From JAAZFZ01 sp035647435 (GTDB lineage: Bacteria; Bacillota; Clostridia; Oscillospirales; Acutalibacteraceae), in NCBI GenBank assembly GCA_035647435.1, contig DASRNM010000138.1, positions 1 to 40,179 on the forward strand: a stretch of 40,179 nt of DNA, read 5' to 3'. The position numbers and the translations under genes were made by a program. How positions within the stretch are numbered: the first letter of the stretch is position 1; every line of letters begins with the position of its first letter. Below are positions 6,832 through 12,927 of this stretch, piece by piece. Below the pieces are notes generated by a model. That model was not told the origin of the DNA, made no database searches, and saw nothing but the letters and a program-made list of their open reading frames with translations.

Positions 6832-7983
6832 TCACGCATCGACACGCTCAAATGTTAGTTTCACCTGTCTCCCGTCGTGATAGCGTTTATTTTCATAGCG
6901 TATGCCATACTCTTCAAACAAACGTCCTGCGTTGACATTCAGTCTTAATGTTAAAACATTGGCCTTTAAGTCAACGCCAAGATAGTCCACCAACTCAGAA
7001 GGGGATCCAATCCATTCAGAATTATCAACTGTAATAACTTTTGCAATCGCTTCAAGCAAAGGTTCGGGTGGAGCTTTCCATAATTCCGTTTCTGCTCGTT
7101 CCAAATCCCAGGCAAGTGTATCGGTATTCCTTATAAGATAAAGTCTTTGATCTTGCTGATCCCTTCCAGATACTTCAAGAATCGCATTATTGCTTGTCCG
7201 CTTTTCCTTTTGTAAGAGAAAAGCTCCATCAGCAGCACCCAGTAAACCGTTGGTGCCGGAGATCATATCAAACTTATCATCAGCCTGCTGCTTTCTTGTG
7301 TGATGGACGAGTAACAGACAGATACCATAGCTGTCTGCAAAATTTTTGAGTCGAGTGATAATTTCATAATCACTTGCGTAACTGTATCTATCTCCCCCGA
7401 CCTCTCTAATTTTTTGTAGGGTGTCGATAATGATAAGGTGAGTGTCTGGATGTTCCTGCATAAACCTTGTAAGCTGTTCGTCAAGACCATTTCCAAGCTG
7501 ACCTGCCGAGACAGAAAAGAAAAGGTTTTCATTGCCCTCTGCTCCAAACATCCGATACAGCCTTGCCTGTAATCGCTTGTAGTCGTCTTCAAGGGCAAGA
7601 TATAACACTGTTCCTTCCCGGATGGTGAAGTTCCATAGTGGGGTTCCTGTGCTGATATGGTAAGCGAGCTGAGCCATTAGGAAGCTTTTGCCCAATTTCG
7701 GTGCTCCGACAAAAAGGTAAGTGCCGGGATAAAGTAATCCATCAATAATCGGCAACCTGCTTGGGTAAGCGGTGTCAAATAATTCGCTCATAGATACAGT
7801 TTTTAGGTACGATGGATCCATCATTCTCATTACTTTACGCTGTAGTTCTGCAAAACTTTCTTCTGAATCCTTGAAACCTTTTTCATTTTCGGGTATACTA
7901 TTATCAATACATTTTTTGAGTGACTGCTCCGCATCTGCGCCAACAGATGTAACCGGGGCGGTCATTTCTTTTTCCATACTCAT
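6832..7983 (-). CDS. RepA-like AAA (AAA_25) ATPase/helicase of mobile element
   Basis: A 383-residue cytosolic RecA-fold ATPase of the RepA hexameric helicase group. Walker A is VGAPKLGKS (92-100) and Walker B is LIIIDTL (183-189), followed by LLLVHHTRK, a usual motif of this group, and a C-terminal winged-helix-like region (WIGSPSELVDYLG onwards). It may assist autonomous replication or unwinding of the excised circle or the transferred strand. Its ATG overlaps the stop of the MobC-like gene (ATGA), and its 3' end overlaps a large inverted repeat, a plausible binding site. A second ATG two codons in is an alternative start. Motif evidence is clear; the precise role is inferred from context. 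Confidence 0.88.
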   Translation of the reverse strand: MSMEKEMTAPVTSVGADAEQSLKKCIDNSIPENEKGFKDSEESFAELQRKVMRMMDPSYLKTVSMSELFDTAYPSRLPIIDGLLYPGTYLFVGAPKLGKSFLMAQLAYHISTGTPLWNFTIREGTVLYLALEDDYKRLQARLYRMFGAEGNENLFFSVSAGQLGNGLDEQLTRFMQEHPDTHLIIIDTLQKIREVGGDRYSYASDYEIITRLKNFADSYGICLLLVHHTRKQQADDKFDMISGTNGLLGAADGAFLLQKEKRTSNNAILEVSGRDQQDQRLYLIRNTDTLAWDLERAETELWKAPPEPLLEAIAKVITVDNSEWIGSPSELVDYLGVDLKANVLTLRLNVNAGRLFEEYGIRYENKRYHDGRQVKLTFERVDA

Positions 7984-8306
7984 TCAAGTTCCCCTTTCAT
8001 ACCATTAAGCGTTACTGCAATTTGCAAAATCACTTCGAGCAGTTCTTGTGATATTTCTCCTGCCGAAGAAAGAGATTGTAAAAGCTCTAACACCACTGAA
8101 AGTTGATTACGTAATGCTTTGTAGGTGCGGGGACTTCCTTGTACAACAATATCTTTTTTCAACACTCGACTGATGAGATATTCCTGCTTTTGCAGACCTG
8201 ACAACTTTACGAAAGTATTGATTTGCTCCCACTCTTCCGGCGATACCCTAAAGGCAACCGTTTTACTTCTCCATCTATTTTTGCGATCAAGATTTTTTAG
8301 TGACAT
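7980..8306 (-). CDS. MobC-like ribbon-helix-helix mobilization protein
   Basis: A 108-residue protein with the N-terminal pattern KTVAFRVSPEEWEQINTFVKLSGLQKQEYL, a ribbon-helix-helix type DNA-binding segment seen in relaxosome accessory proteins. The C-terminal half is helical with leucine repeats (LRNQLSVVLELLQSL). Accessory proteins of this kind bend oriT DNA and help the relaxase. The chosen ATG has AAAGGAG upstream; a start 9 codons earlier lies within the end of the integrase gene and has no ribosome site. It starts one base after the integrase stop and its stop overlaps the ATPase start, so it is tightly embedded in the operon. Confidence 0.75.
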   Translation of the reverse strand: MSLKNLDRKNRWRSKTVAFRVSPEEWEQINTFVKLSGLQKQEYLISRVLKKDIVVQGSPRTYKALRNQLSVVLELLQSLSSAGEISQELLEVILQIAVTLNGMKGELE

Positions 8307-8307
8307 T

Positions 8308-9387
8308 TTAAAGATCTCCTTTCCCCAATACATCTAATTTATTTGCCATTTCCGTTTGCTTGGATGGGAACAGGTGGGCATACCGATAAGTCACTTCAAT
8401 ACTCTCGTGCCCCAGTCTGTCTGCGATCGCCAGAGCCGTAAAGCCCATCTCAATCAGCAGCGAGACGTGTGAGTGTCTCAAATCGTGAATCCTTATGCGT
8501 TTGACTCCAGCGGTTTTCGCACCTCTGTCCATTTCGTGGTGCATATAGCTTTTCGTTACCGGGAAAATACGGTCGTTTTCTTCTGTGCTGTAAAACATTT
8601 TGATATACTCCTCCATCTCATCACAAAGGAACTTCGGCATTTTGATTGTACGGTTGCTTTTCTTTGTTTTCGGGGTAGTAATAACATCTCTGCCTTTCAG
8701 TCTCTGATATGATTTATCTATTGTGACTGTTTCAGCTTTGAAATCAAAACTTATTGGTGTCAACGCAAGCATCTCACCCACACGGATTCCGCACCAGTAA
8801 AGCATTTCAAATGCATAAAATGAAATGGTTTTGTCCATCATTGTTTCGGAGAATTTCTTGTATTCATCAAGTGTCCAAAACAACATTTCTTTTCGTTCCT
8901 CAACGCCCATATTTCCCGCAATTGCTGCTGGGTTAGATTTTAAACCGTAATATCTAACTGCGTGGTTAAACAAAGCGCTTAACTGATTGTGCACGGTCTT
9001 AAGATAAGTTTGAGAATACTTATTACCTCTTTTGTCGGTTAATTCTCTGATTTCATTCTGCCATTCAATGATATCCTTTGCGGTAATATCACATAGCTTA
9101 CGCTTTTCGAAATAAGGCAGTATTTTCATCTTAATAATACTCTCCTTTGTTAGCCAGGTGTTCTCTTTCAAGCGAGGTTTAATGTCACTTTCATAAAGCT
9201 GAACAAAGCTTTCAAAGGTCATTGTGACATCTGCCTGTTTCTGCATAAGGAACTCCCGTTCCCATTCCTGTGCTTCACGTTTTGTAGAAAACCCACGCTT
9301 GAACTTTTGCTGACGTTCACCACGCCAGTCAGTATATCTGAATTGTACATACCAAGTACCGTTTTTTTGATTCTTAAACGCTGCCAT
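8308..9387 (-). CDS. int: Tyrosine recombinase (site-specific integrase)
   Basis: A 359-residue integrase catalysing insertion into and excision from the guaA 3' end. It has an N-terminal arm-binding domain (GTWYVQFRYTDWRGERQQ, a three-strand AP2-like fold), a core-binding domain at about 55-150, and a catalytic domain with Arg202 (CGIRVGE), Lys240 region (TPKTKKSNR), His301-xx-Arg304 (HDLRHSH), His327 (RLGHE) and nucleophile Tyr336 (YRYAHL). All active-site residues are present, so it should be functional. The start at MAAFKN is preceded by GGGAGATG. It overlaps the end of xis by 14 bases. Its location about 1.6 kb from guaA, with candidate arm repeats at 10904-10921, fits control of attachment at that end. 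Confidence 0.95.
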   Translation of the reverse strand: MAAFKNQKNGTWYVQFRYTDWRGERQQKFKRGFSTKREAQEWEREFLMQKQADVTMTFESFVQLYESDIKPRLKENTWLTKESIIKMKILPYFEKRKLCDITAKDIIEWQNEIRELTDKRGNKYSQTYLKTVHNQLSALFNHAVRYYGLKSNPAAIAGNMGVEERKEMLFWTLDEYKKFSETMMDKTISFYAFEMLYWCGIRVGEMLALTPISFDFKAETVTIDKSYQRLKGRDVITTPKTKKSNRTIKMPKFLCDEMEEYIKMFYSTEENDRIFPVTKSYMHHEMDRGAKTAGVKRIRIHDLRHSHVSLLIEMGFTALAIADRLGHESIEVTYRYAHLFPSKQTEMANKLDVLGKGDL

Positions 9388-9589
9388 TCTGACATCTCCC
9401 TTCATCTTGAGTCTTTGTAGAATAGAATTTTTCGCGAAAGAATTTTCGGTCTATTCTGCCTGCAATCGTAATACATCCGGTTGTTTTCAATTCCTTGTTT
9501 AATTGGCGAATGAGCTTGTAAGCGTAAGGAACGGATACACCCATTTCTTCTGCTACTTCCTCAACACGCATAAACATTGTTGTTGACAT
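9374..9589 (-). CDS. xis: Excisionase-like small helix-turn-helix protein
   Basis: A 71-residue protein beginning MSTTMFMRVEEVAEEMGVSVPYAYKLIRQLN, a winged helix-turn-helix of the MerR/excisionase type, with a wing region GRIDRKFFREKFY. Proteins of this size and sequence directly upstream of a tyrosine integrase act as recombination directionality factors that bend attachment-site DNA for excision. AAAGGAG lies upstream of its ATG, and its 3' end overlaps int by 14 bases, so the two are translationally coupled. Role inferred from family and position. Confidence 0.85.
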   Translation of the reverse strand: MSTTMFMRVEEVAEEMGVSVPYAYKLIRQLNKELKTTGCITIAGRIDRKFFREKFYSTKTQDEGRCQNGSV

Positions 9590-9846
9590 GAATTAATTCT
9601 CCTTTCAATTTTTTATTTGCACTTTTATCCCCCCTTAAGACATGAGTCTAAATAAGTGGGAAGTAGGAACCATTGTTTTTGCTTTTTGCCGTTCTACCCG
9701 GTACAATTCCAGCAGGCAACTCTTTTCGGCGCTGTGCTGTCCCAGCATTATGCAAGGCGCTCGCTCCCCTTTTCGGAAGGTCATCGCGGTTTGTTTTATC
9801 CGGACGGTCATTTAATTTTACTAAGCATATTTGTTTAACTATCTTT
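9590..9846 (-). other. Long leader between xis promoter and xis
   Basis: From the expected transcript start near 9840 to the xis ATG there are about 250 bases without a convincing gene. The middle part (about 9700-9810) is visibly more GC-rich than either flank. Short open frames on both strands here lack ribosome sites. It may be an untranslated regulatory leader or an old gene remnant. Confidence 0.4.
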
Positions 9847-9910
9847 ATTATACTAAACATTTTTGTTTATGTCAAGTGGTTTACGAGAAAATATTAAACT
9901 TTTTTGTTTT
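9822..9910. promoter_or_regulatory. Three operator-like repeats between xis and the XRE regulator
   Basis: A partly palindromic 16-mer of the form TAAACnTTTTTGTTTA occurs at 9822-9837 (variant TAAGCATATTTGTTTA), 9854-9869 (TAAACATTTTTGTTTA) and 9895-9910 (TAAACTTTTTTGTTTT), all in the same orientation. The middle copy fills the spacer of the leftward promoter. They are likely binding sites for the adjacent XRE protein. Confidence 0.65.
9847..9875 (-). promoter_or_regulatory. Promoter of the xis-int-mob operon
   Basis: On the minus strand: perfect -35 TTGACA (9870-9875), 17-bp spacer, perfect -10 TATAAT (9847-9852). Full consensus implies strong expression unless repressed; the spacer coincides exactly with an operator-like repeat. 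Confidence 0.85.
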
Positions 9911-9917
9911 ATTCATA

Positions 9918-9947
9918 TTGACATGATTAAAACGTATATGTTATACT
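9918..9947 (+). promoter_or_regulatory. Promoter of the XRE regulator gene
   Basis: TTGACA (9918-9923), 18-bp spacer, TATACT (9942-9947), followed by GATAGGAG before the ATG at 9982. An operator-like repeat ends 7 bases upstream of the -35, allowing autoregulation. Confidence 0.75.
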
Positions 9948-9981
9948 AATTTTATATTTAACAGGATAGGAGCTAAAAACT

Positions 9982-10512
9982 ATGGCTATCGGTGAAAGAA
10001 TACGCTTTATTCGTAATTTAAGAGGTATGACACAAAAGTATCTTGGTACTTTAGCTGGCTTTGATGAAAAGACGGCTGACATTCGTATGGCACAATATGA
10101 GTCGGGGACTCGAACACCAAAAGCAGATATAACTCATGCTATTGCAGGTGTATTAGATGTTTCACCTTTAGCATTAAGTGTCCCTGATATTGACAGCGAG
10201 CAAGGACTGCTACACACTCTTTTTGCATTAGAAGATTTATATGGAATAAAGGTGCAGAAAGTTGATGATGAAATACATTTATGCTTAGATAAAAACAAAC
10301 CGACAACAAATATGTTTGTATTTGAAATGATATCAAGTTGGGCAGAGCAGGCTGAGAAATATAGAACTGGTGAAATCACGAAAGACCAATATGATGAATG
10401 GCGTTATAACTATCCTAAATTTGATGACACACATGGTTTTGCAAAAGTTCCTTCGCAGGAATTGAGTGATGCTTTGGTAGAGCAATTCAAGGATAAATTA
10501 AAAGATAAATAG
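9982..10512 (+). CDS. XRE-family helix-turn-helix regulator of the element
   Basis: A 176-residue protein with an N-terminal Cro/C1-type domain (IGERIRFIRNLRGMTQKYLG, then MAQYESGTRTPKADITHAIAGVLDV; about residues 3-63) and a longer C-terminal region of unknown fold containing a conserved-looking EMISSWAEQAEKYRTGEITKDQYDEW segment. It is transcribed divergently from xis-int across three operator-like repeats, the layout of a repressor that keeps the element quiescent. No protease-type autocleavage motif and no neighbouring ImmA-like peptidase are visible, so the inducing signal is unknown. Similar proteins are common in Clostridia integrative elements. Confidence 0.85.
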   Translation: MAIGERIRFIRNLRGMTQKYLGTLAGFDEKTADIRMAQYESGTRTPKADITHAIAGVLDVSPLALSVPDIDSEQGLLHTLFALEDLYGIKVQKVDDEIHLCLDKNKPTTNMFVFEMISSWAEQAEKYRTGEITKDQYDEWRYNYPKFDDTHGFAKVPSQELSDALVEQFKDKLKDK

Positions 10513-10539
10513 AAAGTCTAAATTTTATAGGTGATAATA

Positions 10540-10797
10540 ATGATAAAAAACTGCTGTCAAACTTGCAGATATGGAAACTATTGTCCCTTCGGCGGAGATG
10601 ACTTATATTGCATGAAGGGATATAAGTTCGCCAACAAAATGGAATTATGCGATTTGTTTAATAATTTTGAAGTGCGAGACGATATCTTCGACAATAAAGT
10701 TAGAGCAAAGGGTTTTTGTTGTGATGAGCATACAGTAATAAACCATGATGAATATTATACGTATAACGACTGGGGACTTAAAAATAGCAACAAATAA
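10540..10797 (+). CDS. Small Cys-rich protein, possible zinc-binding
   Basis: An 85-residue hypothetical protein following the regulator in the same orientation. It has paired cysteines near the N-terminus (NCCQTCRYGNYCP), a further Cys in LYCMKGY, Cys in ELCDLF and GFCCDEH at about residue 65; the spacing suggests metal binding like small phage and element zinc-ribbon proteins. The ATG at 10540 is preceded by ATAGGTG; a GTG at 10531 in frame is less likely. It may be co-transcribed with the XRE gene and ends before a strong terminator. Function is not recognised. Confidence 0.65.
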   Translation: MIKNCCQTCRYGNYCPFGGDDLYCMKGYKFANKMELCDLFNNFEVRDDIFDNKVRAKGFCCDEHTVINHDEYYTYNDWGLKNSNK

Positions 10798-10799
10798 GA

Positions 10800-10837
10800 A
10801 AAAGGCATTACCGACTGTGAAGTCAGTAATGCCTTTT
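10800..10837 (+). terminator. Strong terminator after the regulator operon
   Basis: AAAGGCATTACcGAC pairs with GTCaGTAATGCCTTT around a short loop, then TTTT. It is nearly symmetric in A/T flanks, so it also may stop leftward readthrough. It lies about 145 bp from the element end. Confidence 0.85.
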
Positions 10838-10903
10838 AGATTTTATTAAGATAATTGTACTTACAAACCACTTGAAACACACAATAAATGCGTTTTGCAG
10901 TCT

Positions 10904-10921
10904 GCTATCATTTTGCTATCA
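10904..10921. repeat. Direct repeat GCTATCA x2, candidate integrase arm sites
   Basis: GCTATCA occurs at 10904-10910 and 10915-10921, spaced 11 bp (about one helical turn), roughly 60-75 bp from the guaA stop. Arm-type sites for tyrosine integrases lie at this distance from the crossover. Function inferred. Confidence 0.4.
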
Positions 10922-10974
10922 AATCGGGAATTTCGAGGTCGCAAACCCAGTGTTCATGCAGGTTTTCAGACTTT

Positions 10975-10995
10975 ACAATTTACTCCCACTCAATA
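10975..10995. other. Probable right attachment site at the guaA 3' end
   Basis: The last codons and stop of guaA (encoding IEWE-stop) form the junction between element and chromosome. The guaA terminus is a recurrent integration target. The partner copy was not found in the window. Confidence 0.55.
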
Positions 10996-12515
10996 GTTGC
11001 TGGGGGTTTGGCTGTTATATCATAAACGATTCTATTTATACCGCCGACTTCATTAACAATTCTTGTGGATGCACTGTTTAACACCTCATAAGGGATTCGA
11101 ACAAAGTCCGCTGTCATGAAATCATTTGTGGATACTGCACGAAGTGCAACGGTGTAGTCATAAGTTCTGGTGTCACCCGTGACACCGACACTTCTCATGT
11201 TTGTTAGCACCGCAAAGTATTGGCTAATGCTGCGCTCTAAGCCTGCTTTTGCAACCTCTTCACGGAATATTGCGTCCGCTTCTTGTAGAAGTGCGATTTT
11301 ATCTCTTGTAATGTCGCCGATGATTCTAACCGCAAGACCGGGGCCGGGGAACGGTTGACGCCATATAAGGTTTTCGTCAATTCCGAGCTCAAGGCCGGCT
11401 TCTCTAACCTCGTTTTTGAAAAGCAGTTTAAGGGGTTCAATTATATCTTCAAAATCAATTACATCAGGTAGACCGCCGACATTGTGGTGGCTCTTTATAA
11501 CTGCAGAATCTCCGGCACCGCTTTCGACTATGTCAGGATAAATTGTGCCTTGAACAAGAAAATCGACTTTTCCGATTTCTTTGCCGACTTTTTCAAAGCT
11601 ACGAATGAATTCTTCACCGATTATTTTTCGCTTAGTTTCAGGGTCGGTTACACCCTCAAGTTTTGAAAGAAATTTGTCTTGAGCGTTTATTCTAATTAAA
11701 TTCATTTTCAATTGTTTGCGACAAATATCCTCAACCATGTCTCCCTCGTCTTTTCTTAAAAGACCGTGGTCGATGAATATACAGGTAAGGTTTTTGCCGA
11801 TTGCACGATGAACCATAACGGCGCAAACAGTTGAATCAACGCCGCCCGATAATGCGCAAATCACCTTTTTATCACCAATTTTATTTTTAAGTTCCTTTAT
11901 TGTTTCGTCGACATAATCCGACATTTTCCAATCGCCTTTAAAATTGCAAACTTTCTTCAAGAAGTTGTCAAGAATAATGTTTCCAAATTCGGTGTACGAA
12001 GTTTCTGGGTGGAATTGAACTGCATAAACACGATTTTCGGGGTTCTCCATTGCCGCACAAGGGCAATTTGCTGTTGAAGCGGTGATTTTGAACCCATCTG
12101 GAACTTGAGAAATGCAGTCTGAATAGCTCATCCAACAAGTTGAAGCAGGCTTAATACCTTCAAATAGAAGGGATTTAGGATCGTCAATATTAAGAGTTAC
12201 CTCGCCGTTTTCTTCTTTTGCCTTTTCGACTTTACCGTTATTAATATGAGCGGTGAGCTGTGCACCGTAACCAATGCCAAGAATTGGAACCCCAAGTTCA
12301 TATAATGAGGGTTCACACACTGGCGCCCCCTCACTGTAAACGCTTTTTGCGCCACCTATCATAATAATACCCATAGGGTTAAGCTCGGCGAGTTTTTTAA
12401 TCGGAGTTGTGTATGGCTTTATTTCGCAATAAACACCGCACTCACGAACTTTTCTTGCTATCAAATGAGAATACTGACCTCCAAAATCGAGGACAATAGC
12501 TAATTGATTTTTCAT
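10980..12515 (-). CDS. guaA: GMP synthase with altered glutaminase active site
   Basis: A 511-residue enzyme converting XMP, ATP and a nitrogen donor to GMP. The N-terminal class I amidotransferase domain (about 1-190) keeps His169 and Glu171 (QFHPE), but the nucleophile position in the GICYG motif reads GIGYG: Gly82, codon GGT at 12272-12270 instead of a Cys codon. The oxyanion strand is also changed (GGAKSVY). The ATP pyrophosphatase domain (LSGGVDS, near 215) and dimerisation domain, ending in PPATIEWE, look intact. It should therefore use free ammonia, or depend on an external amidotransferase, rather than glutamine; this is inference. The ATG follows AAAGGTG. The mobile element ends at its stop codon without shortening it. 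Confidence 0.95.
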   Translation of the reverse strand: MKNQLAIVLDFGGQYSHLIARKVRECGVYCEIKPYTTPIKKLAELNPMGIIMIGGAKSVYSEGAPVCEPSLYELGVPILGIGYGAQLTAHINNGKVEKAKEENGEVTLNIDDPKSLLFEGIKPASTCWMSYSDCISQVPDGFKITASTANCPCAAMENPENRVYAVQFHPETSYTEFGNIILDNFLKKVCNFKGDWKMSDYVDETIKELKNKIGDKKVICALSGGVDSTVCAVMVHRAIGKNLTCIFIDHGLLRKDEGDMVEDICRKQLKMNLIRINAQDKFLSKLEGVTDPETKRKIIGEEFIRSFEKVGKEIGKVDFLVQGTIYPDIVESGAGDSAVIKSHHNVGGLPDVIDFEDIIEPLKLLFKNEVREAGLELGIDENLIWRQPFPGPGLAVRIIGDITRDKIALLQEADAIFREEVAKAGLERSISQYFAVLTNMRSVGVTGDTRTYDYTVALRAVSTNDFMTADFVRIPYEVLNSASTRIVNEVGGINRIVYDITAKPPATIEWE

Positions 12516-12584
12516 TCGTTTTCACCTTTCGAAAATAATTTTTAACAAACGCAAATCGTTTTAACTGTTTGCGCTAAAACATAA

Positions 12585-12619
12585 AAACAATAATAAAACT
12601 ATTGTTTGTGTGTTGTCAA
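12585..12619 (-). promoter_or_regulatory. guaA promoter with overlapping palindrome
   Basis: On the minus strand TTGACA (12614-12619), 18-bp spacer, TATTAT (12590-12595). An 8-bp inverted repeat AAACAATA / TATTGTTT spans the -10 and spacer and may be an operator. A further CGCAAA/TTTGCG hairpin (about 12550-12573) lies in the leader. Confidence 0.6.
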
Positions 12620-12852
12620 GATTTTTTGCAACTTATTGTATAAAATAGCAAAGCTTTTAAAACAATCAATTCTAAAAACAGAACAACAAAGCTGATCCTT
12701 GATTCAATAATTGTACATTCTTTTGTGTTTATAATCAAGTTTTATATAAGTAAAAATTGTAATTAAGAGATTTCTTAACAAGACAATACGCATCATTAAA
12801 AAACTAACTGAATTTTATTAATAAAACCAAAGGTTTTTTGATTATTACACGA
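12620..12852. other. AT-rich intergenic region between guaA and aconitase
   Basis: Divergent-promoter gap of about 410 bp in total (12516-12927). Beyond the two promoters I see only AT-rich sequence, no open frame with a ribosome site and no recognisable riboswitch. Confidence 0.5.
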
Positions 12853-12881
12853 TTGACAAAAATGTGTAAAAAGCTTAATAT
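12853..12881 (+). promoter_or_regulatory. Promoter of the acn operon
   Basis: TTGACA (12853-12858), 17-bp spacer, TAATAT (12876-12881), 46 bp before the TTG start at 12928, which is preceded by GGAGG. Confidence 0.75.
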
Positions 12882-12927
12882 TGTATATGTATTAATTCAT
12901 ATGTCAATATGTTGGAGGTAGAAAAAC

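Larger units (their letters stand above)
1..10979. mobile_element. Integrative mobilizable element in the 3' end of guaA (left end outside window)
   Basis: The sequence shows, in order from guaA, an XRE regulator, xis, tyrosine integrase, MobC-like protein, RepA-like ATPase, a hairpin-rich gap, a MobV relaxase and TnpV, followed by restriction-modification cargo. This is a standard set for small mobilizable elements of Clostridia. The element stops immediately at the guaA stop codon, and the guaA 3' end is a known tyrosine-integrase target. No second copy of the guaA end was seen inside the window, so the left junction should lie beyond base 1. No conjugation machinery (type IV secretion) is visible, so mobilization would need a helper element. 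The right boundary at about 10,979 is inferred, not proven. Confidence 0.78.

Noticed and set aside
9648..9897. Short open frames on both strands between xis and the regulator
   Set aside because: No ribosome sites, starts lie within the promoter region, and no recognisable protein pattern.
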